Shown: positions 1-8,714, counted from the stretch's first letter. The stretch: 64,000 nucleotides of DNA from Oscillatoriaceae cyanobacterium Prado104 (GCA_025454405.1 JALOON010000032.1:62001-126000), one strand, 5' to 3'. The notes: generated by a model not told the origin, from the sequence alone. Numbers and translations: made by a program.

Positions 1-1009
1 GGGCATTGCGTTCGTGCATCACTTCAATCCCGAGATTTGCCCGGTTAAGGACATCTGCCCAAGTCGGAATCGCGCGTCCTTCACTATCTAAAATCGAACT
101 GTTAAAGTTAAATCCATTCAGGTTAAAGGACATGGTGCTGATTCCTAACGCTGAAAACCAAATACCAACCACGGGCCACGCTGCTAGGAAAAAGTGCAGC
201 GATCGGGAGTTGTTGAAGCTGGCGTATTGGAAAATCAAGCGTCCAAAGTAGCCGTGAGCCGCCACAATGTTGTAGGTTTCTTGTTCTTGCCCAAACTTGT
301 AGCCATAGTTTTGGGACTCAATTTCAGTGGTTTCTCGCACGAGAGAAGAAGTGACTAGAGAACCGTGCATCGCACTGAACAACGCTCCGCCAAATACCCC
401 GATTACGCCGAGCATATGAAAGGGGTGCATGAGGATGTTATGTTCTGCGGTGAACACAATCATGAAATTGAATGTTCCAGAAATGCCCAGCATTAAGCCA
501 TCGGAAAAGCTGCCTTGTCCGATCGGATAAATCAGCAACACAGATGTAGCAGCAGCAACTGGGGCTGAATAGGCGACGCAGATCCAGGGACGCATTCCCA
601 GTCGATAGCTCAATTCCCACTGCCGTCCCATGTAGGCGTAGATCGCGATCAGAAAATGGAACACGATCAGTTGCCAAGGCCCCCCATTGTAGAGCCACTC
701 ATCCATCGAACTTGCTTCCCAAATGGGATAAAAGTGCAGGCCGATCGCGTTAGATGTTGGTACTACAGCGGCTGTAATGATGTTGTTGCCGTAAAGCAAA
801 GAGCCAGAGACAGGTTCGCGGATGCCATCAATATCGACTGGGGGTGCCGCAATCATCGCAATGATGTAAACAATCGCAGCAACTAAGCCCGTTGGGATTA
901 ACAGCACGCCAAACCAGCCGATATACAACCGATTGTCAACGCTGGTAATCCAGTTACAAAGCTCCTCCCAGAGGTTAGTTGCTTTTCTTTCCTCCAATAA
1001 AGTAGTCAT
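1..1009 (-). CDS. psbA: Photosystem II D1 protein, divergent isoform (3' end outside window)
   Basis: D1 reaction-centre protein of photosystem II in the thylakoid membrane. The gene starts at ATG 1009 and runs off the left edge after 336 complete codons; up to that point it aligns with ordinary D1 without gaps. Visible functional residues include Tyr161, Asp170, Glu189, His190, His272, His332 and Glu333, so the Mn-cluster ligands that can be checked are present. It differs from the usual cyanobacterial D1 at Gly80 (Ala here), Glu130 (Gln), Phe158 (Leu), Phe163 (Ile) and Thr286 (Ser). Ala80 and Leu158 are two of the three marks of the microaerobic D1' isoform. The last residues (His337, Asp342, Ala344) lie outside. 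A low-oxygen D1 beside nif genes fits the context; that role is inferred. Confidence 0.95.
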   Translation of the reverse strand, partial: MTTLLEERKATNLWEELCNWITSVDNRLYIGWFGVLLIPTGLVAAIVYIIAMIAAPPVDIDGIREPVSGSLLYGNNIITAAVVPTSNAIGLHFYPIWEASSMDEWLYNGGPWQLIVFHFLIAIYAYMGRQWELSYRLGMRPWICVAYSAPVAAATSVLLIYPIGQGSFSDGLMLGISGTFNFMIVFTAEHNILMHPFHMLGVIGVFGGALFSAMHGSLVTSSLVRETTEIESQNYGYKFGQEQETYNIVAAHGYFGRLIFQYASFNNSRSLHFFLAAWPVVGIWFSALGISTMSFNLNGFNFNSSILDSEGRAIPTWADVLNRANLGIEVMHERNA

Positions 1010-1054
1010 AATTCCAAACCCACAATTTGTGAAATGTATGTGAAATGTATTAGA

Positions 1055-1074
1055 GATGGTGGCTCACCACCATC
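1055..1074 (-). promoter_or_regulatory. Hairpin in psbA 5' leader
   Basis: GATGGTGG and CCACCATC form a perfect 8-bp stem around the 4-base loop CTCA, 46 bases upstream of the psbA start and just after the possible promoter. It would sit in the mRNA leader and could affect stability or translation; no function is shown. Confidence 0.45.
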
Positions 1075-1086
1075 GATCGTTATATC

Positions 1087-1116
1087 ATTAAACTACTATT
1101 TGGTTATATGTGTCAA
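1087..1116 (-). promoter_or_regulatory. Possible psbA promoter
   Basis: On the minus strand TTGACA (1116-1111) is followed after 18 bases by TTTAAT (1092-1087), a sigma-70-like pair about 80 bases upstream of the psbA start. It is a sequence match only. Confidence 0.4.
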
Positions 1117-1275
1117 GAGCGATCTCGAAAATTTTCCAGACTTACCCGGCTTGTTTCTGGCTGCGGTAGCACTCGGAGCAAGCCTACACGGTGACAGGAG
1201 GTAAGAGGCAGGTGGCAATAAGCAAGCGCTACTTTTTCGGATTTCGACAACGAAGCATCTGGCAAGAAACCAGTG

Positions 1276-3126
1276 TCAACTATCAACCATCAATATCAAC
1301 CGTGCGGGATCGAGGCGCACGTACCAAGGAAAAGGTCGATCTTTGATCTCGTTCCACTTTTCCTTAAATACTTCTGCTTGCAGGTGATAATCCTGCGAAC
1401 CAGCAGCTATTTCGTTGAATTTAAGAAACAGCGTCATGCGGTGCGGCGTTTCGCTGGTGGCGGCCAACCAACAAGGATAGGTATTATCACGATCGAGCTT
1501 GCTAGTAATGCTAATTTGGTGGGCGCGAATGCCAACATCTGTCAGTCGATCGTCCGTAGATTCGATCGATTGTAAAGTAATTCCCCAGTCGATCGCCTCT
1601 ACTGAATTAGCTCCCCGCACCACCGCGCGAGAAAAGTTTTTGCAGCCCGTAAGTTGGGCGACTCGCACCGTTTTGGGATGTTCAAAAATTTGATGTTTCG
1701 AGTCGTAGGCGATGGTTTTTCCCCCCGACATTACCATCAGATTTTCGCAAATTCGATAGGCTTCTTCTAAGTTGTGAGTGACGAATAAAGTAATACCGCG
1801 ATAAGTTGCTAAAGTTTCCAACAATTGCCGTTCCATTTGACTGCGCAGGTAGGTATCTAGCGCGGAAAAAGGCTCGTCTAACAACAGCAATTCCGGTTCG
1901 GTTGCGAGTGCTCTCGCCAGCGCTACTCGCTGTTGTTGTCCGCCGGAAAGTTGGTGAGGGTAGCGATCGCCCATACCCTGCATTTGCACTCCCAGTAACT
2001 GTTGTTCGACTCGCTGGCGGCGGATTAATTTCGGCAGGTGCTGCAACCCAAAAGCAATATTTTGAGCGACTGTCATGTGCGGGAATAAGGCATAGTTTTG
2101 AAATACCAAACTTACGCTGCGTTTGTGGCTGGGCAAGTTGATGTTTTTGTCAGAATCAAAGAGCGATCGACCGTTCAAAACTATGCGTCCTTTGGCAGGC
2201 GTATCGACGCCGGCAATGCAGCGGAGAGTCATGCTTTTACCAGAACCGGAACCTCCGAGTATCCCCAAAGTTTCCTGCCCTGCTGTGAAAGCTGTGTCGA
2301 GTTTAAAGTTTAATACTTGTTTTTCAATATCGACTAGCAATCCAGTGGTTGCAGCAGTTAATTCCGGTTGCAGCCAATGTCCTAAATGAGCGGGTTCTGT
2401 GGATTTTCCACCGCGATTTACAGGCTCGTTTGCTTCTAGCAATCCGGCTTGCATTTGCTTTTTCTTGCGTTCGTAGCGCTGCTGCCAAAAATTCACAGCT
2501 ACTATCCCCGATAGCGAGAAACTCATAATCGAAATTGCCCAGAACCAAGCCTCATTCATTGCTCCGGCTTCAACGGCAAAATAGATTGCCATCGGCATTG
2601 TTTGGGTTTGGTCGGGAATGTTGCCCGCCAGCATTAATGTAGCTCCAAACTCTCCTAAAGCACGGGCAAACGAAAGAGTAATTCCTGCTACCAATCCGGG
2701 AACTGCTAGGGGCAATACGATCTGAAAAAAAACTCGCCTTTGCGAAGCGCCCAAAGTTCTCGCTACTTGCACTAAACTGCTGTCAATTTGTTCAAAAGCA
2801 CCTAATGCTGTTTTGTACATCAGGGGAAATGAAACAATCGTTGCCGTAATTACAGCAGCATACCAAGTAAAGATAATCGTGAAGTCAAATTGCTGCATTA
2901 ATTGTCCGATCGGACCGTTTCTGCCAAACAGCAACAGCAGTAAAAATCCTACCACAGTTGGCGGCAAAATCAGCGGCGAAATCAGAATTCCTTCAATCAA
3001 TGATTTCCACCTACCGCGATAGCCTAACATCCAGTAAGCCGCAGCAGTACCGACAAAAAAAGTGGCGATCGTTGCCAGTCCGGCCGTTTTCAGAGAAATC
3101 CAAAGGGGCGATAGATCTACAGGCAT
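1276..3126 (-). CDS. modBC: Molybdate ABC transporter, fused permease-ATPase ModBC
   Basis: Imports molybdate for the nitrogenase FeMo cofactor. About 616 residues. Residues 1 to about 225 are a ModB/CysT-type permease with several hydrophobic segments and the cytoplasmic EAA-type loop (GAFEQID...ARTLGAS). After a linker comes a ModC-type ATPase with Walker A (GGSGSGKS), signature LSGGQQQRVALARAL, Walker B LLLLDEPFSALD and an H-loop. The C-terminus resembles the short regulatory domain of CysA/ModC. ATG 3126 is preferred because AAGG lies seven bases upstream; a TTG at 3147 is also in frame. The fused arrangement is known in cyanobacteria. No modA is in the window, so the binding protein must be encoded elsewhere. 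It is transcribed divergently from mop. Confidence 0.93.
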   Translation of the reverse strand: MPVDLSPLWISLKTAGLATIATFFVGTAAAYWMLGYRGRWKSLIEGILISPLILPPTVVGFLLLLLFGRNGPIGQLMQQFDFTIIFTWYAAVITATIVSFPLMYKTALGAFEQIDSSLVQVARTLGASQRRVFFQIVLPLAVPGLVAGITLSFARALGEFGATLMLAGNIPDQTQTMPMAIYFAVEAGAMNEAWFWAISIMSFSLSGIVAVNFWQQRYERKKKQMQAGLLEANEPVNRGGKSTEPAHLGHWLQPELTAATTGLLVDIEKQVLNFKLDTAFTAGQETLGILGGSGSGKSMTLRCIAGVDTPAKGRIVLNGRSLFDSDKNINLPSHKRSVSLVFQNYALFPHMTVAQNIAFGLQHLPKLIRRQRVEQQLLGVQMQGMGDRYPHQLSGGQQQRVALARALATEPELLLLDEPFSALDTYLRSQMERQLLETLATYRGITLFVTHNLEEAYRICENLMVMSGGKTIAYDSKHQIFEHPKTVRVAQLTGCKNFSRAVVRGANSVEAIDWGITLQSIESTDDRLTDVGIRAHQISITSKLDRDNTYPCWLAATSETPHRMTLFLKFNEIAAGSQDYHLQAEVFKEKWNEIKDRPFPWYVRLDPARLILMVDS

Positions 3127-3464
3127 AAAATCGGCCTTATTGAGCAATTCCCAATGCGAAATTTTTGAATGTAATTCGAGCTTTTGCGGTTCTCAAAACT
3201 CGATCGCCAGTGCGGGCGAGTTGCCGATCGCGATCGATTCTTCCCATTTTACTAAATACTGTTGCCGCATACCGTCCAGCAGGAACACTTCGCGAATTGT
3301 CGATCGAACCCGATTGACTAACATTAATTTGCCTGCAAGAAAGATACTATTTATACAATTTTTTAGGTTCGTACTAAATTAATCTAAATTGTGAGTTTGA
3401 TGGTAAACTCTTGATGTTCAGCGAGAGCAAAATCGATGTTTCTCGATTCAATAAGGTGCAAACA
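3127..3464. other. Intergenic region between modBC and mop
   Basis: Divergent upstream region of the two molybdate genes, so it should hold both promoters. It contains several CGATCG palindromes, but I could not pick out a convincing promoter or a molybdenum-cofactor riboswitch. Confidence 0.4.
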
Positions 3465-3674
3465 ATGAAAATCAGCGCGCGTAACACCCTCAAAGGAACA
3501 GTAAAAGCCGTTGAAGTTGGTGCAGTAAATTCGGAAGTAGTTTTGGAAATTGCACCCGGTGTGGAAATCACTGCGATTATCACAAAATCTTCGGCGGAAA
3601 AGTTGGGTTTAAGTGTTGGCAGTGAAGCCTACGCAGTTGTTAAATCCAGCGATGTGATGGTAGCGGTAGAGTAA
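3465..3674 (+). CDS. mop: Molybdopterin-binding (Mop/TOBE) protein
   Basis: A 69-residue single Mop domain (MKISARNTLKG start, then two beta-rich halves ending AVVKSSDVMVAVE). Mop proteins assemble into oligomers that bind molybdate and serve as an internal Mo store or buffer. The start at 3465 is chosen because the family begins with this MKxSARN motif and AAGG lies about 11 bases upstream; an in-frame ATG at 3411 would add 18 residues without family resemblance. Position next to modBC and the nif genes agrees with a role in supplying Mo for nitrogenase. Confidence 0.92.
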   Translation: MKISARNTLKGTVKAVEVGAVNSEVVLEIAPGVEITAIITKSSAEKLGLSVGSEAYAVVKSSDVMVAVE

Positions 3675-3691
3675 AAGAATCGATCGAGTGC

Positions 3692-4540
3692 TTATTTATC
3701 GCGCTTAACCTGAAATCTGGTTTTGTGAAAAACCTTGAAGGCTGAGACATTCAGAATAATTCCCAGCAGTATTTTCAGGATAGCAGGTGAAATCAGCCCG
3801 ATCGACAAACCGCCGACGATTGCTCCAATTATCGAACCTATTCCCATTGGGGCGATCGTTCTCGATATGGCAGCGCGATCGGAAAATCCTCCCAAACTTT
3901 GGTATTTCAAAACGCCAACTATAACAGTGGGCAAACTGATTAACAAGCTAATAGTTCCTGCGGTTTTAATGTCAGCGCCATAGGCAAAGAGAAACGTGGG
4001 AATAATGATTTCTCCACCAGCAACGCCTAACAAACTGCTGACTAAACCGATCGCCAAACCAAACAGAATTCCTGACAAAATCCACAACGATACAGATGCT
4101 GGTATCAAGGCGGGGAGTTGTTGGGGCAGAAAACCTTCCACAATTAAAGCCATTCCGATCGTTACCAACAGCACCAAAACTACCCGTTCGAGTTGCTCGT
4201 TAGACAGTTTTCCCGACAGTGCAGGACCGAAAAAAGCTGTGACAATTGCTCCCGCGATCGTCGCTAAAATTGCAGGTAAAAAATGCACTGCCGGAGCAAA
4301 TGAAACCGTGCTCGATCGAATTGCTAGGGAAGCGGCGATCGTAATCAAGCTAACTGCTAGATTGATCGGCACTGCTTGCCGTACTGGATAATTTAAAATA
4401 CCTGCAATTACGGGCAAGCGGAATTCAGCACCCCCCAAGCCAATTAAGCCTCCCAACAAGCCGATCGGGATGGCAAATAGAAATGCCAGTAGTGAAAGAT
4501 AATTAAAATTTAGTCTAAATTTCGAGTCTTGTTTGTGCAT
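3692..4540 (-). CDS. TauE/SafE-family membrane transporter
   Basis: A 282-residue hydrophobic protein with about eight predicted membrane segments and the paired glycine-rich repeats of the TauE/SafE (formerly DUF81) family: GLLGGLIGLGGAEFRLP near the N-terminus and GLVSSLLGVAGGEIIIPTFL in the second half. Members export or import sulfite, sulfoacetate or other small anions; the substrate cannot be told here. It converges with mop, 17 bases away. In a nif/mod neighbourhood sulfur supply for Fe-S clusters or another oxyanion are possibilities, but that is conjecture. Confidence 0.85.
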   Translation of the reverse strand: MHKQDSKFRLNFNYLSLLAFLFAIPIGLLGGLIGLGGAEFRLPVIAGILNYPVRQAVPINLAVSLITIAASLAIRSSTVSFAPAVHFLPAILATIAGAIVTAFFGPALSGKLSNEQLERVVLVLLVTIGMALIVEGFLPQQLPALIPASVSLWILSGILFGLAIGLVSSLLGVAGGEIIIPTFLFAYGADIKTAGTISLLISLPTVIVGVLKYQSLGGFSDRAAISRTIAPMGIGSIIGAIVGGLSIGLISPAILKILLGIILNVSAFKVFHKTRFQVKRDK

Positions 4541-4589
4541 TATTTTCTGTAATTAAATATATGTTGAAATCTCTCGTTTTTTTCTAAGT

Positions 4590-4880
4590 TTCGATCCCCC
4601 TAAATCCCCCTTAAGAAGGGGGACTTTGAGTGCTTCCGGTCCCCCCCTTCTTAACAGTAGGGGGGATCTAAATTTACAGAGGAACTTCGAGGGTGGAAAT
4701 CTCTCGTTTTTTCCTAAATCTCGGTCTCCCTAAATCCCCCTTAAAAAGGGGGACTTTGAAGAACGTTGAAATCTCTCATTTTTTCCTGAGTTTCGATCCC
4801 CCTAAATCCCCCTTAAGAAGGGGGACTTTGAGTGCTTCCAGTCCCCCCCTTCTTAAGGCTAGGGGGGATCTAATATTTTC
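4590..4880. repeat. Palindromic CCCCCTAAATCCCCC repeat array
   Basis: Three copies of a hairpin-forming unit (GATCCCCCTAAATCCCCC, TTAAGAAGGGGGACTTTGA) plus complementary GTCCCCCCCTTCTTAA stretches. The same family recurs at about 28.1-28.4, 34.8-35.1 and 43.4-43.5 kb. Each unit folds on itself (AATCCCCCTTAA/TTAAGAAGGGGGA). It is a dispersed intergenic repeat of this genome. Confidence 0.9.
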
Positions 4881-4901
4881 AATCAGTCGAAACTCTTAAT
4901 C

Positions 4902-5528
4902 TTAACCTTTCTTGCGAGCAACAATATGAAAAAGATGCCAGTATTTTTCCTCGCCGATCGCCGTTTTACCCGGATGCTCTTCTTCTTCCAACCATTCAAT
5001 ATCGAAGGGTTGCAGGAGTGCTTCAACCTGTTCGCGAGTGTGGTGGCTGCGATCGGGATACATTGTCCAAGAGTCGCGATCGCCAAATAAATGACCGCAG
5101 AAAAAACCTCCTGGATTGAGCGACTCAACAATCGTTTGCCACAGATGGTGGAAATCAGCAGGCGGACAAAATGGGAGGCAAAAACTGGCATTAATTAAAT
5201 CGATCGCGGGCGGCAAACTCAAGTTTTCAAAACGCATCAATTGAGTTTGCAGCAAATCGCGATCGATCGGGCGATCGAGCAAGCGATCGAAAGCTTTTTG
5301 TTCTCCATCAACAGCCAAAACCCGCCATCCCCGACGCAACAGTTCCACCGTATCCCGTCCGTCGCCGCAACCTAAATCGGCAGCGAATCTCGGGCGATCG
5401 ATCGACCCTGTTGTATCAAAAATATCCAATGCTTTCAACAAAGTTTCGCGGGGCGGGCGACCTTCTACCGCTTGATAGTAAGTCACCCAATTTTGTCCGT
5501 CTGCGTGAGAGCTAGTAGTTTGAATCAT
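4902..5528 (-). CDS. SAM-dependent methyltransferase, class I
   Basis: A 208-residue Rossmann-fold methyltransferase. The SAM-binding motif I ([16 protein letters not shown]) is near residue 50, followed by LAVDGE (motif II) and a motif-IV-like [12 protein letters not shown]; the later [17 protein letters not shown] is typical of the family resembling TehB/UbiE-type small-molecule methyltransferases. Start ATG 5528 is chosen because it overlaps the fdxB stop codon as ATGA, suggesting translational coupling; an upstream in-frame start would lie inside fdxB. The substrate is unknown. Coupling with a nif ferredoxin is noteworthy but gives no direct clue. Confidence 0.85.
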   Translation of the reverse strand: MIQTTSSHADGQNWVTYYQAVEGRPPRETLLKALDIFDTTGSIDRPRFAADLGCGDGRDTVELLRRGWRVLAVDGEQKAFDRLLDRPIDRDLLQTQLMRFENLSLPPAIDLINASFCLPFCPPADFHHLWQTIVESLNPGGFFCGHLFGDRDSWTMYPDRSHHTREQVEALLQPFDIEWLEEEEHPGKTAIGEEKYWHLFHIVARKKG

Positions 5529-5827
5529 GCTGGGGCTAGCGCTAATTCTACATGAGTGTGACATTTCTTCGGACAAACTCTAGCACAAGCTTCGCAACCG
5601 ATGCAATTTTCTAGATTGGCGACTACCATCACCTTGCGTTCGATTTCTTCATCATCTTCATCATCGACAAATTCCCCTTCTTCATTCATCGGGCGCAATT
5701 CCATTACGCCGCGGCCGCAGGTTTTCAAGCATCTGCCGCAGCCCAGACAGCGTGCAAAATCGATCGCTTGCAAAAATTTGGGAGTCCAAGATTTGCCAGT
5801 AAATGTTAATCCAGTTAAAGCAGTCAT
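5525..5827 (-). CDS. fdxB: Ferredoxin III, nif-specific (FdxB)
   Basis: A 100-residue bacterial-type ferredoxin with two cysteine clusters: [11 protein letters not shown] near residue 30 and [15 protein letters not shown] near residue 80, separated by an acidic insert ([13 protein letters not shown]) that is typical of nif-associated ferredoxin III. It probably carries electrons to nitrogenase reductase or to cofactor biosynthesis. GGAGAA lies about 9 bases before ATG 5827. It shares its stop with the start of the methyltransferase gene downstream. Confidence 0.93.
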   Translation of the reverse strand: MTALTGLTFTGKSWTPKFLQAIDFARCLGCGRCLKTCGRGVMELRPMNEEGEFVDDEDDEEIERKVMVVANLENCIGCEACARVCPKKCHTHVELALAPA

Positions 5828-5925
5828 GATTAGTGTTCTCCATCAATAAAAAGGATTTGAGCGGGTTCTCCCCAGAATCGAGTTTGTCAAAAACAAGTTG
5901 CCAGGGAGCGATCGAAAGAGTCGGT

Positions 5926-5971
5926 TCGTAGTGAGGACTTTAGTCCGCAAATTCTCAAGTCCTCACTACAA
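5926..5971. repeat. GTAGTG(A/C)GGACTTTAGTCC hairpin repeat
   Basis: Inverted repeat of the form GTAGTGAGGACTTTAG ... CAAGTCCTCACTAC between the CBS gene and fdxB. The same family is found at about 9134, 13245, 32150, 38573 (three tandem copies), 39025, 46635, 48547 and 61780, always between genes. Confidence 0.85.
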
Positions 5972-5979
5972 ACGCGATA

Positions 5980-6576
5980 TTACACGGCTACGGTTTGAGG
6001 GCTAGTAAAGGTTAGATTGGCGTCTGCTGCTTTGGGAGCCACCCCAGCGCGCAAGTGAGTAGCTTCTGCTTCCAAATCTTGAACTTTTTCCCATGCTTTA
6101 ACAAAGGCTTCGGAAGTTTCTCCTTGTTCCTCGGCGATTGCACGAGCAGCATCATTTGCATCCGCTAAAGCGCGTTCCAGAACCGCCAACCGAGGATTGC
6201 TTAAAAAGTCACTCTTGAAGAGGATATCTGTTACCGAAATGATGCCCAATAGCTCGCCGCGAATCACAGGCGCGCGATCGACTCCTGTTGAGGCAAACAA
6301 GCGCGCCACATATTCCACTGCTAAATCTGGATTGACAGTTACGCAGGGTTTTGTCATCAATTCGCAAACTTTGACATCTTTGGGATCTTTACCGAAAGCC
6401 ACCACTTTCTTAGCGATGTCATCTTCAGTAATTAAACCGTAAGCATCTTCTTCATCGCGGCGTTCTACAACCAACGACCGCAGGGTTTTTAGCTTCATCA
6501 ATTTCACTGCTTCTGCCACTGTTGCAGAACCGCGAATTGTTGCTACTTCTTGGGTCATAATATCTTGAGCTTTCAT
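5980..6576 (-). CDS. Tandem CBS-domain protein with CP12-like tail
   Basis: A 198-residue soluble protein. Residues 1-60 and 70-125 form a CBS pair (ITEDDIAKKV and IISVTDIL are the typical ends), a module that binds adenine nucleotides and senses energy state. Residues 161-174 (AWEKVQDLEAEATH) match the AWDxVEELxAExxH core of CP12, the linker that binds GAPDH and phosphoribulokinase, but the cysteines that normally follow it are missing. CBS-CP12 fusions are known in cyanobacteria. It lies in the nif region, upstream of fdxB with a repeat between. A role linking energy state to carbon flow during N2 fixation is inference. Confidence 0.85.
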   Translation of the reverse strand: MKAQDIMTQEVATIRGSATVAEAVKLMKLKTLRSLVVERRDEEDAYGLITEDDIAKKVVAFGKDPKDVKVCELMTKPCVTVNPDLAVEYVARLFASTGVDRAPVIRGELLGIISVTDILFKSDFLSNPRLAVLERALADANDAARAIAEEQGETSEAFVKAWEKVQDLEAEATHLRAGVAPKAADANLTFTSPQTVAV

Positions 6577-6776
6577 GACTTTTCTCCTTTGTGTGTGCCT
6601 TTGTGTGTGTATGTGCGTGTAATTTTCACGAAACTGCCTGACACCGGCAGTGAACTTGCAAAAGAAACAACAGACTAAAGTGAGGAGGAACTTAGAGGGA
6701 ACTTAGATACACCTGATGCGCGATCCAAAATCAGCGCAAATATAGGCTCAGGTATTGATTCAGGTCGATTTACAAC

Positions 6777-6965
6777 TTAAACAATCACTTTGTAGTTTTT
6801 GATGCAATCTCCACCTGCAAAACCTGATATTATCGCAAGCTATAGTGGAGGAGATCTCGCGATCGCGCGCCGCCATTTTTTTAAAAGATCTCTGGCAGAT
6901 CCGGCGGCTGCTTTTTGAATTCGGGAAATGCCAGATTTCAAGCTAAGCAACATTACTTTGACCTA
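6777..6965 (-). pseudogene. Remnant of a NafY/NifX-type gene
   Basis: The minus strand reads a decayed copy of the C-terminal part of the intact gene at 7929-8669. The alignable peptide runs KKWRRAIARSPPL-stop-LAI...IKNYK against the intact LSQLQNAIATSPPPWLAK...VKNYR. The conserved Trp codon (TGG) has become TAG, and no start or N-terminal domain remains. It ends in TAA at 6777. It is either an old tandem duplicate of the neighbour or the relic of a separate NifX-type gene. Confidence 0.7.
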
Positions 6966-6973
6966 TTAACCTT

Positions 6974-7015
6974 GTTAGAGCTGTAGAGTTAGAGCTGTAG
7001 AGTTAGAGCTGTAGA
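6974..7015. repeat. 14-bp tandem repeat
   Basis: Three head-to-tail copies of GTTAGAGCTGTAGA lie just downstream of the 7043-7699 gene. No gene is seen between 6577 and 7042 apart from the NafY-type remnant. Confidence 0.85.
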
Positions 7016-7042
7016 TTTGAGGCTAGTGAATTCTCGGCTTTG

Positions 7043-7699
7043 TTAATTATCGATAAAACTCGATTTCCGGGAAATATCATCCCAATTTGGTGGACGATAG
7101 TCTGGGTTAAATGCTCGATCGACATATTTCACCAAATCGGGCAATGCTTCGTAGGGAATTGCGCGATCGAGGAATTGATTTAACTTGTCTTCCCAACCGG
7201 AGGGATAGTCGCGAATTACTGGATGTTTGACAGCGATCGATTGAGATTCGGCTGTGATGATATCCGTAATGACTTCCAACTTCAACAGGGCTAGCGGGCG
7301 GATGAAAATGCCAGTAGCTGCGATCGCAAATCCCGCATCCAAACCCTTTTGTTTCATCACTACTACAAACTGCCCGCCTTCGGGAATTTGGTAGGGAATC
7401 TGAGCGGGATCTTCTATTTTTTTCAACTCAATGTTGTAGCCTTGAGTCAATCCCGCAGCTAGGGTTATTTCCTCATATTCCTGATCGGGGTGGGGAACGA
7501 ACAGAGTTATTTGGTGCAGCCTTCTCCAGGGATCGCCTGTCGGTTCGCCGTCATCCGAGGAGTTGTAAAGGTTGCGGATTTGCTGTCCTGTATAACTCTC
7601 TCGATCGCACAGATTAATCAATCCCATGTTCAGGACGCATTGGTCGAATCGATTGAGACCTAAATTGCCTATCGTAACTGTATGTTTCACCGTTCCCAC
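7043..7699 (-). CDS. Conserved-looking hypothetical protein of the nif region
   Basis: About 218 residues, not recognised. It is soluble, with no signal peptide or membrane segment. It has mixed alpha/beta character, a GLNRFDQCVLNMGLINLC segment near the N-terminus and several Trp/Pro-rich stretches in the C-terminal half (PSGWEDKLNQFLDRAIPYEALP). The start is uncertain: GTG 7699 or GTG 7690 are more likely than TTG 7726, because the latter lies in a short tandem repeat (GTTGATAGTTGACA). It is in the same direction as the nif genes, downstream of the NafY-like gene, so co-expression with nif is plausible. No function can be given. Confidence 0.7.
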   Translation of the reverse strand: MGTVKHTVTIGNLGLNRFDQCVLNMGLINLCDRESYTGQQIRNLYNSSDDGEPTGDPWRRLHQITLFVPHPDQEYEEITLAAGLTQGYNIELKKIEDPAQIPYQIPEGGQFVVVMKQKGLDAGFAIAATGIFIRPLALLKLEVITDIITAESQSIAVKHPVIRDYPSGWEDKLNQFLDRAIPYEALPDLVKYVDRAFNPDYRPPNWDDISRKSSFIDN

Positions 7700-7707
7700 C
7701 CATTCTT

Positions 7708-7800
7708 TAGAGTTGATAGTTGACAAGGAGTTTTGAGTTTTGAATTTTGAGTTTTGAGTTAAAAACAGTTCTTAATTCAAAACTCAAAACTCAGAACTTC
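7708..7800. repeat. Heptamer short tandem repeats
   Basis: AGTTGAT/AGTTGAC units followed by several TTTTGAG(T/A) heptamers and their complements (AACTCAA) on the other side, able to form a hairpin. These repeat families recur at 48.75 and 50.3-50.5 kb. Confidence 0.8.
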
Positions 7801-7928
7801 CCCTCTCACCCTCTCACCCTCTTGCTTCTTTCTTGTTCCTTATGACGAATGAAATACGGATAATTTATCCGTGTATCCGTGCGATCCGTGTCGTGCCTTC
7901 CTTCTTCTTTCGTGACAACTGTCAACTA

Positions 7929-8669
7929 CTAAGCGTAAGTTCTAGCCCTGTAGTTTTTGACACGTTCTCCATCAGCAACGCCTAGAAGTTTTGCCAGCCA
8001 AGGTGGAGGAGATGTCGCGATCGCGTTCTGCAATTGACTTAAAATTTCTCTAGCTGGACCGCCAGTTTCTTTTTTAATTGGATAGATGTTAGCTTGAGTA
8101 ACTTTCCCCGCAGCCGGACCGCCGATCGCGGCAATGTAAAGTACGTGACAATCGCGAATCAACTCTACTCTAAAGGCATTTTTGTCTTCGGCAAATTCCG
8201 CTTCTAGGGCCGATCGAATATCAATCAATCGCATCTCTGTCGGAGAAAGTTGATAAACCAAGAAACGCGCGCAAGAACCAAAATGTCCGTCTAACTTATC
8301 TTTATTGTTCGACGCTACCGCAACGCGAATCGAATTAGGCATATCGCCTTCTTGATAGGGATCGAGGGCGGGTAAATCTTCCGCTTCATCCATCTCGCCC
8401 CACAAAATTCGCACCGCCTCTTTCATATTTGCCATATCAGAGGCATCTGCATCATCGCCAGTTTCTTCGCCATCCACTTCGTAGCTGATACCGAGGGCTT
8501 GTTTCAAGCTAGCTACAGTGATTGTACTCAAACTTTTTTCATCGATAACGTCACTACCTGCATAGGTTTGTAACGCTTGGATAAACTCGGAAAGCGGCAA
8601 CTCAGGAAACAGTTTTGCGGCTAGGGCAATCCTTAATGCCACCTTGTTGGAAATAGGTTGTTTTGCCAT
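7929..8669 (-). CDS. NafY/NifX-type FeMo-cofactor-binding protein with N-terminal helical domain
   Basis: A 246-residue two-domain protein. Residues 1-80 are a helical region (PELPLSEFIQALQTY...SLKQALGISY) in the position of the SAM-like domain of Azotobacter NafY. After an acidic linker, residues 110-230 form a dinitrogenase-cofactor-binding domain: IRVAVASNNKDKLDGHFGSCARFLVYQ, with the HFG motif shared with NifX and NifB, and later NIYPIKKETGGPAREIL and SPPPWLAKLLG. Such proteins bind FeMo-co or its NifB-co precursor and help deliver it to NifDK. It is followed by a decayed second copy at 6777-6965. Identity as NafY rather than another NifX relative is by architecture only. Confidence 0.8.
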   Translation of the reverse strand: MAKQPISNKVALRIALAAKLFPELPLSEFIQALQTYAGSDVIDEKSLSTITVASLKQALGISYEVDGEETGDDADASDMANMKEAVRILWGEMDEAEDLPALDPYQEGDMPNSIRVAVASNNKDKLDGHFGSCARFLVYQLSPTEMRLIDIRSALEAEFAEDKNAFRVELIRDCHVLYIAAIGGPAAGKVTQANIYPIKKETGGPAREILSQLQNAIATSPPPWLAKLLGVADGERVKNYRARTYA

Positions 8670-8714
8670 TGCTGTGTCTCTCCCTCAATGCTTGAACATT
8701 AGTTATCTTGAAAA

